DNA of 64,000 nucleotides from Glandiceps talaboti (GCF_964340395.1 NC_135552.1:999001-1063000); one strand, 5' to 3'. Counted from the stretch's first letter, positions 1 to 11,444 are shown. Notes: a model not told the origin generated them from the sequence alone. Program-made: numbers and translations.

Positions 1-718
1 TCTTTTGGAAAATGAAATCTCACTTTTAAGAATTGTAATAATGTTTTGAAATTTATAGATTTATTCTAAGCTGCAACTGAAGCAAAATCTATCAGTCCAG
101 CTGAGCAGGGTTTTCCAAAGTTTTCCAGCCCAGAAAAGTATACAAAAAAACACTGCTTTCCAGCAGACCTTTCCCACCTATGGGAGTTGTGCACCCCCCC
201 CCCCCCTCCCATATTACTTCTGCAAAAAAAAATTTAATTCTCTGAGATAGGACAAAAATACACATTTTGATAACACATACAAATTCTACCCACTTTATGC
301 AACTTTAGTCAGTTATTATTTCATAATCAATTTAATAGTATAAAAATGTTTTTGCTTGACTTATTCTCATTGGCTTTTCTAACCATTGGGGTCGATTTTT
401 CAGGGAGAAACAGTAGAACAATAAAAAATCAATTAATTATACTGTGTTTGCAAATTTATACACACAGTTCTTTCTTTATAGTGGTTTCCCAAACCTGGGC
501 AAGTTTACCTTCGTCAAGATTTGATTTCTTCCTTTCACCCCATTTCATAAAAAAATATTGTCTACAAATTATAACCTTGAAAATTTAATATCAACCATAT
601 GGGAGCACTTTGGTAAATGTAATTTATATTGAATGTATTTTTTCATTATTTTATTAAATAAAACACAATATATTAACCAAACTGTATTAATACAATTTAC
701 ATGCAAGTTTATTTTCAG
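1..718. other. Likely intron of the first gene; no gene seen
   Basis: AT-rich sequence with a poly-C run near 191-207 and no convincing coding frame. It ends in a pyrimidine-rich tract and an AG just before the exon at 719, so it reads as intron of the gene whose last two exons follow. The 80-residue open frame from 346 shows no family motif and is probably chance. Confidence 0.45.
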
Positions 719-757
719 GAAGCCAGGCTCGACAAAGATGGACAAATGATGGAAAAT
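719..757 (+). CDS. Penultimate exon of an unidentified gene (partial)
   Basis: A 39-bp stretch is bounded by a TTTTCAG acceptor and a GTGAGT donor. It encodes 13 residues, EARLDKDGQMMEN, with no stop and codon-complete ends (phase 0 to 0). The next exon at 939 continues the frame to a stop. Together they look like the hydrophilic C-terminal end of a longer protein whose earlier exons lie left of the window. I do not recognise the family. Short length means the call rests on good splice sites, phase agreement and the terminal stop; a chance pairing of splice-like sites remains possible. Confidence 0.5.
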
Positions 758-938
758 GTGAGTCAAAAAACTGTCTTTTTAATATTTAATATGTTTATAC
801 ATTGAAAGTTAGATTTAGAAACTTTATTTCTATTTGATTGTCATGTCTGCAATATAAAATAAATTTAGAAAATAATATAATTGCATTGTGAGTCAATACT
901 TCAATTCTTATACTATTTCTTAAATTTCTTTCTTTTAG

Positions 939-980
939 CCTGTGGTGATAAGAAGACCCAAGACTGATCGATGTATTTGA
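939..980 (+). CDS. Terminal exon with stop, same unidentified gene
   Basis: The acceptor is a strong pyrimidine tract ending in TTTTAG at 938. The exon encodes 13 residues, PVVIRRPKTDRCI, then TGA at 978-980. It begins in phase 0, matching the end of the 719-757 exon. The tail is basic and ends Asp-Arg-Cys-Ile; a Cys one residue from the end does not fit a CaaX prenylation box. A possible polyadenylation signal follows about 40 bases downstream. The family is unknown to me. Confidence 0.5.
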   Translation, partial: PVVIRRPKTDRCI

Positions 981-1021
981 TTATTACGATACTGATGTGT
1001 ATTTTGCATTTATGTATATCT

Positions 1022-1027
1022 ATTAAA
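1022..1027 (+). terminator. Possible polyadenylation signal (ATTAAA)
   Basis: ATTAAA lies about 40 bases after the TGA of the exon at 939-980, a plausible spacing for a short 3' UTR. In AT-rich DNA this hexamer is common, so support is positional only. Confidence 0.3.
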
Positions 1028-1149
1028 ATGTAATTTATGTATTGAAATGTATTTTTAAGTTATTTTATTAGTAGAACTTTTGGAGGAGTTTAGAAGAACA
1101 GAAAAACAGTTTCAGACATCAGCACCAAGTAAGTTTTTTGAGTTTTTTT

Positions 1150-2330
1150 TAGTTTGTATGGCTGCATGAATGATTGCTCTTTTAACTATCCCACCTCACC
1201 CCTTCCAACATACGTACATCAAATACACTATCATTTTTGCGTCTCCGGCACCAATTGTCATATCTGCGCCATCATCTACCTCGCGTTTCGGTCCGCAGTC
1301 TTCGCTGCACATGATCATATATTACATATTGACATACACAAACAGCACTCCTCGATTTTTGTTATCCCTTTCCGTACGTCTGGTTTCTTGTGGATTTTGG
1401 TTTTCTCTGACTAGGTGGGTCTCTAGGGTTGATTACTTTGTTGTTTGGTTGGTTGGTCGGTTGGTCGGTTGGTTGGTTGGTTGGCAATGGTTCGTTGGTT
1501 AGTCCTTTGTAGGTTTTACATATTTTTCACTTGCTGTCTATGGCCTTAATCTCTCATACCAACACACATAAACCTCACAAACCTCCGCCGTGTCGCCGCC
1601 ATCTCTATTACTGCCGTGTCGCCATCTTTATTTGCCATCACCGTTGTGCGTCATATTCATTACAACAATACAATAAAGTCCCCCATTCATTTTAACTTTC
1701 TGTATGTATGTTTGTATGGTTTAGAGTTATAATGGCACATTCCATTACAACTCTTCATATTCGCAGTCAAGCATGTGCATGTATGTTAACCCTCTCCCCC
1801 CCCAAAAAAAAACCAAAAAGTATGTGTCCTTGTATGGTGATTCAAATTGGCAACAAAGAATTGCTTGGCAGCGATGACACCCCTAGCATTGACTAGATAA
1901 TATGGATTTTAGAGTAATCAATTTCCAATGCGGCCTAAATTCAACTGCATACAGAGCTCAGTAGAGCTATCAAACATTTAATCCTCTTTTTATCAGGGGG
2001 GTGGGTTGGTCAATTTCACTACAAACATTCAAATTAAACTCTCAAATCCAGGGGACCATATAGCCAGAATTACCATACGAGTATGACTACATTCTCAGTC
2101 TAAATAATTGTTGGCATAAAAATGCTACTAATGACTGAGTGAATTTAAGGTACTGTCGTCTTTAGTGTATCCATGGCGGTGTATTTCAAGGCAATATCTA
2201 TTATATTGTACGTCTACAGAATATCAAGTATACATCACGTACACCTAAAAGCTATGAATGGTAAGCGTCATCTAGAAGTTCTTTACTTATCTTTGCTGTT
2301 CATCTACAATTGATCTGTGCTGTCATGAAC
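1150..2330. repeat. Unclassified interspersed repeat, copy A
   Basis: This region is recognisably related, in the same order and orientation, to 3480-3776 plus 12294-13170. Shared landmarks include the stretch around GAGTTATAATGGCAC (1725 and 12496), AATTGCTTGGCAGC (1859 and 12693), CCCTAGCATTGACTAGATAA and CAAGGCAAT.TCTATTA. It has a GGTT-rich segment at 1446-1500. No protein-coding motif was found in either copy. It has diverged by many substitutions and indels, so it is an older repeat family or segmental duplication. Confidence 0.6.
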
Positions 2331-2816
2331 ACAGATGAAAAGTGATGTAGCCTCAAATATTCATCTGAAAGTTGTTCATAAACTGATAAATTTTCATCAA
2401 GTCTTCATCAAAGACAGTCTTCAATATTTCAACTTACTAGCCAAGTCAAATTCAGAATTTTTTATGACAAATATGGCCAATATTTTGTCATCATTGCAAA
2501 GGTCACAAAACAAAGCAATGACAAGGTCTCAAAGCTCATTATAAATAAAATGGGTATTAAGTCATTTAATTTAGGTTTCTATGTATTAAGCCGCCAGACT
2601 GAGCTTGTGCACAAAATGTGAAGTTTGACATTTGTGCCAGGCTTGGTTGAAATTGGTCTATGCATCTCTGCTGTATACTGTGCACTATGATTAATGTTTG
2701 GCTATTTGACCTTGAAGATACAGGTCGAGGTCAAAGGTCGAGGTCTCAGAAAGACCATTATCAATAATATGGATATGGATAATATAACACTCAAAGTGGG
2801 TCAATATTACACACTT
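2331..2816. other. No gene seen
   Basis: AT-rich unique-looking DNA with no recognisable exon, RNA gene or repeat. The 69-residue open frame at 2335 has no recognisable motif. Confidence 0.4.
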
Positions 2817-3186
2817 CAATAATAGCACTCGGTATTAAATAGCACTATTGCAAGAAATGTGGGAATTGAATACTAGCATCCATTATTAAATAGCACTATT
2901 GCAAGACATGTGGGAATTGAATACCAGCACCTGGTATTAAATAGCACTATTGCAAGACATGTGGGAATTGAATAATAGCACCCGGTATTAAATAGCACTA
3001 TTGCAAGAAATGTGGGAATTGAATACTAGCAACCGGTATTAAATAGCACTATTGCAAGAAATGTGGGAATTGAATACTAGCACTCGGTATTAAATAGCAC
3101 TATTGCAAGAAATGTGGGAATTGAATACTAGCAACCGGTATTAAATAGCACTATTGCAAGAAATGTGGGAATTGAATACTAGCAAC
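2817..3186. repeat. 51-bp tandem repeat, about 7 copies
   Basis: Head-to-tail units of 51 bp carry the core AATAGCACTATTGCAAG followed by ATGTGGGAATTGAATA. Copies start near 2838, 2889, 2940 and onward every 51 bases, with a few substitutions each. It is followed by poly-C runs at 3214-3227 and 3251-3260. Confidence 0.85.
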
Positions 3187-3479
3187 TGTTCATGTTGTAC
3201 TTAAAAATAGTGACCCCCCCCCCCCCTGCAATTCATCCACAAAACAATCCCCCCCCCCCTGACAAATATAAAAACACAATGTCCTGCCCATCTGTTGACA
3301 GGAAACACTCTTTTTGTTCACGCACACTGCATATATAGTTAATTTTACATGTTACATTTTCAGTAATTTTAATTTTTATACTATTTTTTTATAACATTAG
3401 CATGGAACTATAACAAAACAATAGATGGTTACAAAGGCCAAAGAAAATGATTATCAAAATCTTGTGAAATTAAAATGCT
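3187..3479. other. No gene seen; poly-C tracts
   Basis: Two homopolymeric C tracts and AT-rich DNA, with no coding or RNA feature. It separates the 51-bp array from repeat copy B. Confidence 0.4.
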
Positions 3480-3776
3480 TTTACTTTTCTAAGTATGAAT
3501 GAATGAATGAGTGACTGTTGTTCTTATAACCCCCTCTCCAACCTACACATTTCAAATACTACCCGTATTTTCATCATCATCGCCATCAACTACCTCACGC
3601 CTCGGTCCTTTTTTGCCATCACTACGCATGACCACATATTACATATACACAAACGGTTCATCTTTTTTCTTTTTCTTCTCATTTTGGGTTGTCCTCAGGT
3701 TAGGTTAGGTCAGAGGGTCGGTAGTTTGGATTATTTTCACTTGCCTGGCTATGGACTTTCTCTCATACTTAACATC
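3480..3776. repeat. Interspersed repeat copy B, left part
   Basis: This is homologous to about 1160-1555 of copy A (for example the ACCACATATTACATA and CACTTGCC.GG.TATGG segments). It ends at CTTAACATC, directly abutting the BEL LTR, and the homology resumes after the right LTR at 12294. The retrotransposon therefore inserted into this older repeat. Confidence 0.6.
3772..3776. repeat. Target-site duplication ACATC (left)
   Basis: Five bases ACATC directly precede the left LTR and recur at 12294-12298 directly after the right LTR. Confidence 0.9.
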
Positions 3777-4625
3777 TGTAGAGGTACCAACTAAATAACT
3801 TAGGCGAACACGATCTTTATACTGATGGCATTCCTTTATTAATGAACTCTGCTTACACCACCGTAAGATCTGGTAAATCAATCAAATGGAACTTACATGA
3901 GAACTTGAAACATAATACAAACACTACATGGCCTAGAAATACACATGGTCAGGTATACGCTGAATGTAATTACAAACTAGTGCTTGGCAAGACTTATAAA
4001 CACTCTATACTAACAAATCATGAAACAAAATGGTTTCTATCATTATAATAATCAAATATATAAAGGTTATACTACCTCGTGGGCCTTTTAGCTGGCACTC
4101 TAGGTAAATATTGATGACAATTGTGTTACTTCATCTTCGTTCGTTACAAAATGTGCTATCTGTTTACATACGCTACTCTTTGTATTACTACACGATGTAT
4201 GAAAGGAAATATGTACTAAATATCAATCTGATTGTCTCAAAACTACATCTACCACAGACTGACCATAAACAAGGTATGAAATGTTACAATAAAGTCAAAA
4301 ATCTATGCATACTTTACTATAACCGTGGAACTATGTTTCAGTGCGTAAGAACATCTTTCAATACAAGTTGCGAGATATGGCTTTCAGCGGCACTGATTCA
4401 TGGGACCAAAACATACAAGTTAAGCATCGACATCAAGGTATTCTGTAAAATTACTTACTCTAGGACTACAACTACTCTTTATTTGCAATAAAACAGTCTC
4501 TAACATCAACAACTAGTCAGATATAAACTTTGTACAGAAACTACCAACAACGTCGATGTTCTTGATAGAGGGCGCTGTTGATGAAAATATCTTGCTTCGA
4601 TGATAAGTGCATTAAGTCCGTTACA
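3777..4625 (-). repeat. BEL/Pao 3' LTR (849 bp)
   Basis: On the + strand it begins TGTAGAGGTACC and ends AAGTCCGTTACA; on the element strand it begins TGTAAC and ends CTACA. It has the same length as, and looks identical to, 11445-12293. Two small open frames inside (68 and 126 codons) recur in both LTRs because the LTRs are identical; they are not taken as genes. Confidence 0.95.
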
Positions 4626-4793
4626 CTCCCATCAAATTACTAATGAATTATGACTGCTTGGAAAAATCATCATGATAAACATATAAATGTAACACTTAAT
4701 AACTGGAATAAATTCTTAGTAATTTCCAAGATAATATAACACTCCACACTAATAATGCATAACAATTAAGTTTAACAAATGTGGATACAAGAC
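4626..4793 (-). other. BEL/Pao 3' untranslated segment
   Basis: Short noncoding stretch between the end of the polyprotein frame and the 3' LTR. The bases abutting the LTR read GATGGGAG on the element strand, at best a short polypurine tract for plus-strand priming. Confidence 0.6.
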
Positions 4794-7700
4794 TCAATCT
4801 GCTCCCAACAGAAGAATCAACCTTTGAATGGGTCGCTCCAAAATTGACAGTTTACTGTCACGTCTCCCTTTCTTGTCAAGATTCTTGGTGCTAACCTGGA
4901 TCTTAACCTTTCTCACTAGACCATCTTCACCTTCTGTAGTCTCAGTTACAATAGCTAGTGGCCATTCCATACGAGGGACTTGATCGTCTTTGAGCAAGAC
5001 AATATCTCCTTTCTTAGTATTTCGCCTTGGCGTATTCCACTTCTGTCTTTGGGTAAGTGTGTTAAGATATTCCTTTCTCCATCTGCCCCAGAACTGCTCG
5101 GCTAGGTACTGCACTCTTCGCCATCGTTTTCTGACATACAAGTCCTCCTTTACAAATTTACCTGGAGGGGGAAGAGCTACAGAGGATTTCATGTGGAGCA
5201 AATGATTAGGAGTGAGTGGCTCAGGACTCATAGGGTCATTGAGGCTCTCTGTTGTGAGTGGTCGACTATTTACTATGGCCATGACTTCGTAGAGGAATGT
5301 GCGTAGCGATGCCGAATCAAGTCGGCCTTGAGATTGCTGTAGCATGGATGATAAAACACTTCTGATTGTCTTGATGTGGCGCTCCCATACTCCACCTGCG
5401 TGGCTAGCATGTGGAGGATTCATGACAAACTCACATTGGCGCTCTGTTAAGAAGACCTTAATCCTTTCCATATCTAATTCCTTCAGTGCTTCCTTGAATT
5501 CATTTTTCGCCCCTACGAAGTTGGTTCCCTGGTCTGAACGTAGACGCTGCACTGGACCTCTGATAGCAATGAAACAACGCAGGCCATTGATGAAACTATC
5601 TGTAGACATATCATCCAGGGTTTCAATATGAACAGCTCTTGAACACATACATGTGAACAGTAGTCCATAATTCTTACACTCTTTTCTTCCCACCTTTACT
5701 ATAAAGGGACCAAAGCAGTCCATACCACAAAATGTAAAGGGCGGTGAAGGTTCCACTCTATCTTCTGGAAGATTAGCCATTTTCTGTTCTTCTACTGGAC
5801 GACGAAGTCGACGGCATTTGATACACCTGTAGATATGGAGGGCTACAACCTTGATTCCTCCCATAATCCAGTACCCATTAGCTCTTATCTCGTTAAATGT
5901 TATTCCTCGACCTTGATGCTGAACTTTGTTGTGAAAGTGAGAAATGAGTAACCTTGTAACATGGCTGTCCTTGGGTAGAATGGCTGGATGTCGCACACTA
6001 TCAGGAATATCTGCTTTCTTCAATCGACCTCCGACTCTCAGAACACCTTCACTGTCAAGGAATGGGTTCAAATTGTGGATGCTGCTACCTTTCTTCACCC
6101 TTGTCAACTTGAGTTCTTTGATTTCCTTGGCAAAGGCTTCACCTTGGATACACCTTATAATGTATCTTTCTGCTTCCTGTCTTTCTTGTGGACTGGAAAA
6201 GTCTTTACTACCCTTCTTATTCCTTACAAGTCTTCTTATGCGTGCTACCGCACCAACAACCTTAGACCATTCAGAGAAACGGGATATGCGATTCTTCAAG
6301 TTGAATGACTCTGTTGATGTGGCAGCCATGAAACTTGTGACGTTTTTCACCTCTGGATCTCCAATGTTCAGTTGATAGTCTGACTCCTCACTTAATGTTA
6401 ATTCTCTTTCCCACAGAAACTCTGGGCCTCTGAACCAATTCGAGGCTAGTAACTCAGCTGCGTAGACACCTCTCGATGCGTGATCTGCAGGGTTTACCTC
6501 TGTTGATACATAATGCCACTGACTGGGCTTGGAAACCTGTCTAATTCTCTGGATCCTATTCGCTACGAATATATGGAATTTTCTCGCTTCATTAGCGATG
6601 TACCCTAGAACTACCTGGGAGTCTGTCCAGAAATACTCCCTATCCACAGTGAATTCTAACTCTTCTTTCAACATGCTACTCATATTCGAAGAAACCACTG
6701 CAGCCGTCAGCTCTAAACGGGGAATGGTAACCACCTTGGTTGGTGCAACTCTAGCCTTCCCAGAAACCAAGGAACAGTGTACTCGATTCTCTCCAACTAG
6801 TCTCAGATATGAGCACTGACTATAACCGCTAGTGCTGGCGTCTGAAAAGTGGTGTAGTTCAACAGCTATAATGTGTCCGAAGTTGGGTGGTTTATAACAC
6901 CTAGGTATTTGAATCTGTCTCAAATTAGTAAAGTCAGCTTTCCACCTCTCCCACCGTGGACGTAACTTCTCTGGCAGTGGTTCATCCCAATCAATTCCAT
7001 TTCGACACATTTCTTGCAAGATTCCCTTGCCGATGAGGATAAATGGAGCAAGGAACCCAAGTGGATCATAAATAGATGCAACTGTAGACAGGATGCCACG
7101 ACGTGTAGGTGGTTGATCCTTGGCCTGTATGTGAAATTTAAATGTGTCTGTTTCTACACACCACTGGATCCCTAATGCTCGCTCGATGGGAAGGTTGTCA
7201 TAGCTTAGGTCAACGTCCTTTACTCCGGCTGCTCGTTCACGAGTGGGGATGGTTTCCATTACTTCTCTGCTGTTTGAGATGAACTTGTGGAGATGCAATC
7301 CTCCTTTGGCACATACTTTCTGTGCTTCCTTCACTAACGCAGTTGCCTCATTCACAGAATCTGCACTGATGAGACCATCGTCCACATAAAAATTCTTCTT
7401 TATAAAGCTTGCTCCCAGTGGAAACTCTCTTTCATTTTGGTTGGCAAGATACTTTAGACCATAGTTGGCACATCCAGGGGAGGAAGCAGCCCCAAACAAA
7501 TGTACCTTCATCCGATATTCTTTGGGTTCAATACTAGTGTCACCATTCTCCCACCATAAGAATCTTAAGTAGTTTCGATCCTCTTCATTCACCAAGAATT
7601 GGTGAAACATCCTCTCTATATCACACATCACTGCTATATGATGCTTTCTGAACCTGCATAGCACACCAATCAAACAGTTTATCAAGTCAGGTCCAGTGAG

Positions 7701-10658
7701 TAGATGACCATTCAGGGATGTCCCAGCAAAGCGTGCCGAACAGTCAAACACTACCCGTATCTTCTCTGGCTTTTGAGGGTGGTAGACACCATGGTGCGGG
7801 ATATACCACACTCTTCCTTCTTCACCTTGGCCTTCAACTTCCTCTACATCACCCTTCTCTATAACATCATCCATAAATTTCTTGTAATCAGCATAGTACT
7901 TTGGCTTAGTTGCAAATTTTCTCCTGAGATGATTCAGCCGGAGAACTGCTGTCCTCTTGTTTTTTGGTAATGTTGGTTTCCCAGACTTGAAGGGAAGAGG
8001 CATACTATAGTGACCACTTTCTGTTTGGTGAATACTGGTCTCCAGAATATTGAGAAACTGAAGATCTTCTTGTGATATGACTTTCTCTCCATGGCCTTTC
8101 TCTGAAAAGTCAGCTTCCAGCGCACTGATAACGTGTTTGGGAGATATGCAAGGGGTCTCCTTCACTGTGATACGATTACAGATGCTAGTGGCATAACTAT
8201 GTGATCTTGGATCATTGTAGCCAATTATGCTCCATCCCAGATCCGTCTTGATGGCGAATGGTTCATCATTTTTTCCAACTATAGTCTCTCTTGGGGCCAG
8301 TGCTTGTGGGCAATTGTAGCCGATGAGCATTCCTACTTCGCAACCCTGAAGGGGAGCAATCTCATGAGCTATTCTCTGAAGATGAGGCCATTTGTTTGCT
8401 ATGGTTGAGGTTGGGATGTGTGATCTGTTGGCTGGAATGTAGTCTCTGGTATATGCTTGCTGAATCTGTATGTGAGTTGGGGTAGACATTCCTCTAATAA
8501 GTAGATTGGAAACAGCACTGCAATCAATCATGGACGATGCTGAAGTCATTGTGGAAAGCTTCAGGCGAACTGGTTGACACTGGATTGACAGAGACTTTGC
8601 CGTATCTTCCAGGATGAATGTCGAGTCACTTTGTGTGTCTAATAATGCATATGTGAGCACTTCATTTGATGGAGACTCTGTAGATGACACCCATACTGGA
8701 ACTATCATGGAAGTACTGTTACTATCTCCCAATTCAACCTTGCAGGACACCACTGATGCTTCTTCTGTATTGCTTTTGGTCAAGTCAGTGGATTCTCTTT
8801 GCTTACTCTCATCATGAAGCATTGTTGGGTGTCTCTTCTTGCACCTTTCGCAAATTAGTTTTCGTCGGCATTCTCTGGAATTATGTCCTCTCTTGAGACA
8901 GCTGAAGCATACTCTGTTTTCCTGTACAAACTGTTTTCTCTGCTCCAAAGTCTTACTCTTGAACTCAGGACATGTGTTAATCTGATGATCCGACTTCCTA
9001 CATAAAAGGCAAGGTTTGGGTGTATATGTATTGGAGTCAGATGTTGTTTTCTCTTTATGTTTGTTAACTTCTGTTGACTCTGTGGCTAAAGTAGTGCCTT
9101 TGCTTCGATTGTATCCTCTTCTTCCTCCTGCATCTCTTTCAAAGGTGCCACTTTCCCTTATGGCATGAAGTGATGAAATAGGATTGCATGCAGTGCGTGC
9201 TTCTTTGGCTACAAATGTGACAAAGTCCTCAAAGTTTGGATACTTGCTTGTGCTGTCCATCATCTCTGTCACCTTCTGATTCCAACGTGCAGCAGCCCAA
9301 TCTGGTAACTTTACTAATAACTTCCGATTTTCCTCACAGTCACTCAAAATACCTAGTTCAGGCACGTGTGGTATGGCATCCCTACAGGCCTTGAGGAAAT
9401 CAGCAAATTCTTGTAGACCGACTGAGTCCTTGGGTCCAATCCTCTGCCACTTGGACAATTTATCCCTGAACGCCCTCTGAATTATGAGAGGATGGCCATA
9501 GCGCTCTTCCAAAAGGTTCCATGTACCTCTATATGAATCCTCAGAATTACTGTAAAAGAAACCCCCAACTGCCTTTAATGCGTCCCCTGATAGGTATCTC
9601 CTCAAGTAATACATCTTCTCTGCAGCAGTGATACCTTTGTTTTCAATAAGGGTTTTGAAACTTGTTTTCCACTGTACATACTGAAGAGGATCCCCCATGA
9701 ATACAGATGGCTCTGGCATTGGTAATCTACTCATGGACAAACTGTCTTGTAGCGCACGAGTGAGAGAAATTGTATCATTTGGAACAGAGGTAGGGTATGT
9801 AGTGTGGTGCATTGTGGTCTGTTGACCAGAACTTTCATCATAGACTTTGAGTTTAGCCTTGGCTTTCTCTAACTCTTTCTCTCTTTCCAAACACTCCATC
9901 TCTCTTTTCTTCTGCTCCTGTAGACGTTGAAGTTCATCCAATTCAGCTTGCTTTACTTGTTTGGCCTTCAACATTTTCAATTCTGCTTCCTGAGCTGCAA
10001 GTTCAGCTGCAGCTTCTGCACGCCTTACAGACGTACTCTCGGATACTTTACATGATGTGGTACTAAATATAGAAGCATTATCATCATACAACAGCATGTC
10101 ATGGAGTAGGTCTCCATAGCTTTCATCATCATCACTCTTGCATCTACGCGAAACCACTCGGAGCAGTTGGTTGGTGATGGCTGTACATGTGTCTGCCTGT
10201 CGCAGCATCTCATTGTCTGGAAGACTAACTTCACGCACTGCTTCATAAGCATGGATTACTTCATCTCGAGACTGGTTTAGAGCCTCGAATATGCCATTAA
10301 GTGAGTCTTCCGTACAATGACCTTTCAACTTTGCACGTCCAGTTTTGCTTACTGCCTTCCAAGCCTCATACCTTTGAGCAAAGATCCTTTTTAGCTGTTT
10401 ATGTCTTTTAACTTTCTCTGTCTCCAGAAATTCTGCCATTTTCTGTGTGGGTTTGCGAGTTCTGCTACTCCTACGGAGTTTCTGTGTCTCATCCTCATCA
10501 GGTTTACTGAGCTCCAAGAACTTCCTTTGGTTTCCTTCCATCATGTCTAGAATTCTCTCCCTTTCAGTCTGATTAACTTCTACATCTAGGGCATCCTGGG
10601 AGTCCTCTATTTCTTTCTCTATCTTTGTAATCAGATCTGCTACTTCTTTCGATGCCAT
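4794..10658 (-). CDS. BEL/Pao Gag-Pol polyprotein, intact frame
   Basis: This is a single frame of 1,954 residues with no stop. The open frame extends 16 codons further upstream to a TTG, but I chose the first ATG at 10658, which starts MASKEV. Approximate order by residue: acidic N-terminus with a charged coiled coil (about 215-280); gag domain of DUF1759 type (about 335-490); two CCHC knuckles (about 550-565 and 580-595); retropepsin of DUF1758 type with ALLDTQS near 669; reverse transcriptase with YVDD near 1089; RNase H segments FSDAST near 1270 and WTDSQ near 1340; an integrase HHCC zinc site (about 1575-1615); integrase core Asp-Asp-Glu in GMDCFGPF, SDQGTNF and GGVWERH (about 1642, 1708, 1755); and a C-terminal DUF5641-like domain (1850-1935). 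The protease has DTQ where DTG is classical; I believe this occurs in other Pao-like copies. All catalytic signatures survive, so it could be active. Confidence 0.95.
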   Translation of the reverse strand: MASKEVADLITKIEKEIEDSQDALDVEVNQTERERILDMMEGNQRKFLELSKPDEDETQKLRRSSRTRKPTQKMAEFLETEKVKRHKQLKRIFAQRYEAWKAVSKTGRAKLKGHCTEDSLNGIFEALNQSRDEVIHAYEAVREVSLPDNEMLRQADTCTAITNQLLRVVSRRCKSDDDESYGDLLHDMLLYDDNASIFSTTSCKVSESTSVRRAEAAAELAAQEAELKMLKAKQVKQAELDELQRLQEQKKREMECLEREKELEKAKAKLKVYDESSGQQTTMHHTTYPTSVPNDTISLTRALQDSLSMSRLPMPEPSVFMGDPLQYVQWKTSFKTLIENKGITAAEKMYYLRRYLSGDALKAVGGFFYSNSEDSYRGTWNLLEERYGHPLIIQRAFRDKLSKWQRIGPKDSVGLQEFADFLKACRDAIPHVPELGILSDCEENRKLLVKLPDWAAARWNQKVTEMMDSTSKYPNFEDFVTFVAKEARTACNPISSLHAIRESGTFERDAGGRRGYNRSKGTTLATESTEVNKHKEKTTSDSNTYTPKPCLLCRKSDHQINTCPEFKSKTLEQRKQFVQENRVCFSCLKRGHNSRECRRKLICERCKKRHPTMLHDESKQRESTDLTKSNTEEASVVSCKVELGDSNSTSMIVPVWVSSTESPSNEVLTYALLDTQSDSTFILEDTAKSLSIQCQPVRLKLSTMTSASSMIDCSAVSNLLIRGMSTPTHIQIQQAYTRDYIPANRSHIPTSTIANKWPHLQRIAHEIAPLQGCEVGMLIGYNCPQALAPRETIVGKNDEPFAIKTDLGWSIIGYNDPRSHSYATSICNRITVKETPCISPKHVISALEADFSEKGHGEKVISQEDLQFLNILETSIHQTESGHYSMPLPFKSGKPTLPKNKRTAVLRLNHLRRKFATKPKYYADYKKFMDDVIEKGDVEEVEGQGEEGRVWYIPHHGVYHPQKPEKIRVVFDCSARFAGTSLNGHLLTGPDLINCLIGVLCRFRKHHIAVMCDIERMFHQFLVNEEDRNYLRFLWWENGDTSIEPKEYRMKVHLFGAASSPGCANYGLKYLANQNEREFPLGASFIKKNFYVDDGLISADSVNEATALVKEAQKVCAKGGLHLHKFISNSREVMETIPTRERAAGVKDVDLSYDNLPIERALGIQWCVETDTFKFHIQAKDQPPTRRGILSTVASIYDPLGFLAPFILIGKGILQEMCRNGIDWDEPLPEKLRPRWERWKADFTNLRQIQIPRCYKPPNFGHIIAVELHHFSDASTSGYSQCSYLRLVGENRVHCSLVSGKARVAPTKVVTIPRLELTAAVVSSNMSSMLKEELEFTVDREYFWTDSQVVLGYIANEARKFHIFVANRIQRIRQVSKPSQWHYVSTEVNPADHASRGVYAAELLASNWFRGPEFLWERELTLSEESDYQLNIGDPEVKNVTSFMAATSTESFNLKNRISRFSEWSKVVGAVARIRRLVRNKKGSKDFSSPQERQEAERYIIRCIQGEAFAKEIKELKLTRVKKGSSIHNLNPFLDSEGVLRVGGRLKKADIPDSVRHPAILPKDSHVTRLLISHFHNKVQHQGRGITFNEIRANGYWIMGGIKVVALHIYRCIKCRRLRRPVEEQKMANLPEDRVEPSPPFTFCGMDCFGPFIVKVGRKECKNYGLLFTCMCSRAVHIETLDDMSTDSFINGLRCFIAIRGPVQRLRSDQGTNFVGAKNEFKEALKELDMERIKVFLTERQCEFVMNPPHASHAGGVWERHIKTIRSVLSSMLQQSQGRLDSASLRTFLYEVMAIVNSRPLTTESLNDPMSPEPLTPNHLLHMKSSVALPPPGKFVKEDLYVRKRWRRVQYLAEQFWGRWRKEYLNTLTQRQKWNTPRRNTKKGDIVLLKDDQVPRMEWPLAIVTETTEGEDGLVRKVKIQVSTKNLDKKGRRDSKLSILERPIQRLILLLGAD

Positions 10659-11444
10659 TTTACAATGAAAATGTGCTGTGATAAATGGGGTTAGTTGACA
10701 AAACAATACCGGTTAATGTTACACAGGCAAACAACCTATAACATCTATGTGTGAATGCAAATATGTACTTTTACACTGTAACAATAACTGAAGTACATGT
10801 ATAGAACAAGTTTTTACATTTATCAATGAAAAGCACTGGAGAGTATATATTATAACACACGTTTAGCAGAACTTATTTTTAAGTAGAATGTAGTATATAT
10901 GAGAAGACCTAATCTACATTGTATTACTGGTCAATATACACTTTAAGGGTATTGCCTTATACTTTGGTCAACTACACTGTTCACATTTTACTTATCTCTA
11001 TATCTCTATATCTCTGGGTTACTGCTTTCTGTAATGTCTATTTTTAAATTGTTTTTATATCAGCTTGGAATCTTCTTGTCCAATGTTCACTTGTTTTCAG
11101 TTGCTTTAGTGTTCAAACTTCTGATACTATCTGGTCAGCTCTCCACTGTTGCACTCTTTAAGTTGTAATATATTTCTCTTGTTATCTTGCTACTCCTGTA
11201 TGTGGTCCTTTCCTTCTTTGGATAACTATAATTTGATGTGGATTTCACTTCTATTGTGTTTACTTGGGTACAGAAATCTCACTTCTCTCTAGTTATTCGT
11301 AGCTTGTCTCTTGTGGGTTGATATATTACTTCTCTCTTTAGGATATTGTTGTTGGTTTAATGTCTTAGCTCTCTGAGGTTTCTTTACTGGTTTCAGATCT
11401 TACTTCTCTCTCTCTATGTTGCCTTGGTTGGCTAGAGATCTTAC
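10659..11444 (-). other. BEL/Pao 5' leader
   Basis: Untranslated region between the 5' LTR (11445-12293) and the Gag-Pol ATG. It is T-rich on the + strand, with repeated TATCTC and CTTCTCTC motifs. No TGG-initiated primer-binding site is obvious directly beside the LTR. Confidence 0.7.

Noticed and set aside
3842-4491. Two small + strand frames repeated at 11510-12159
   Set aside because: Duplicated only because they sit in the two identical LTRs; no recognisable protein features, and they are antisense to the element.
4990-8896. Several + strand frames of 67-143 codons
   Set aside because: Antisense shadows of the BEL Gag-Pol frame.
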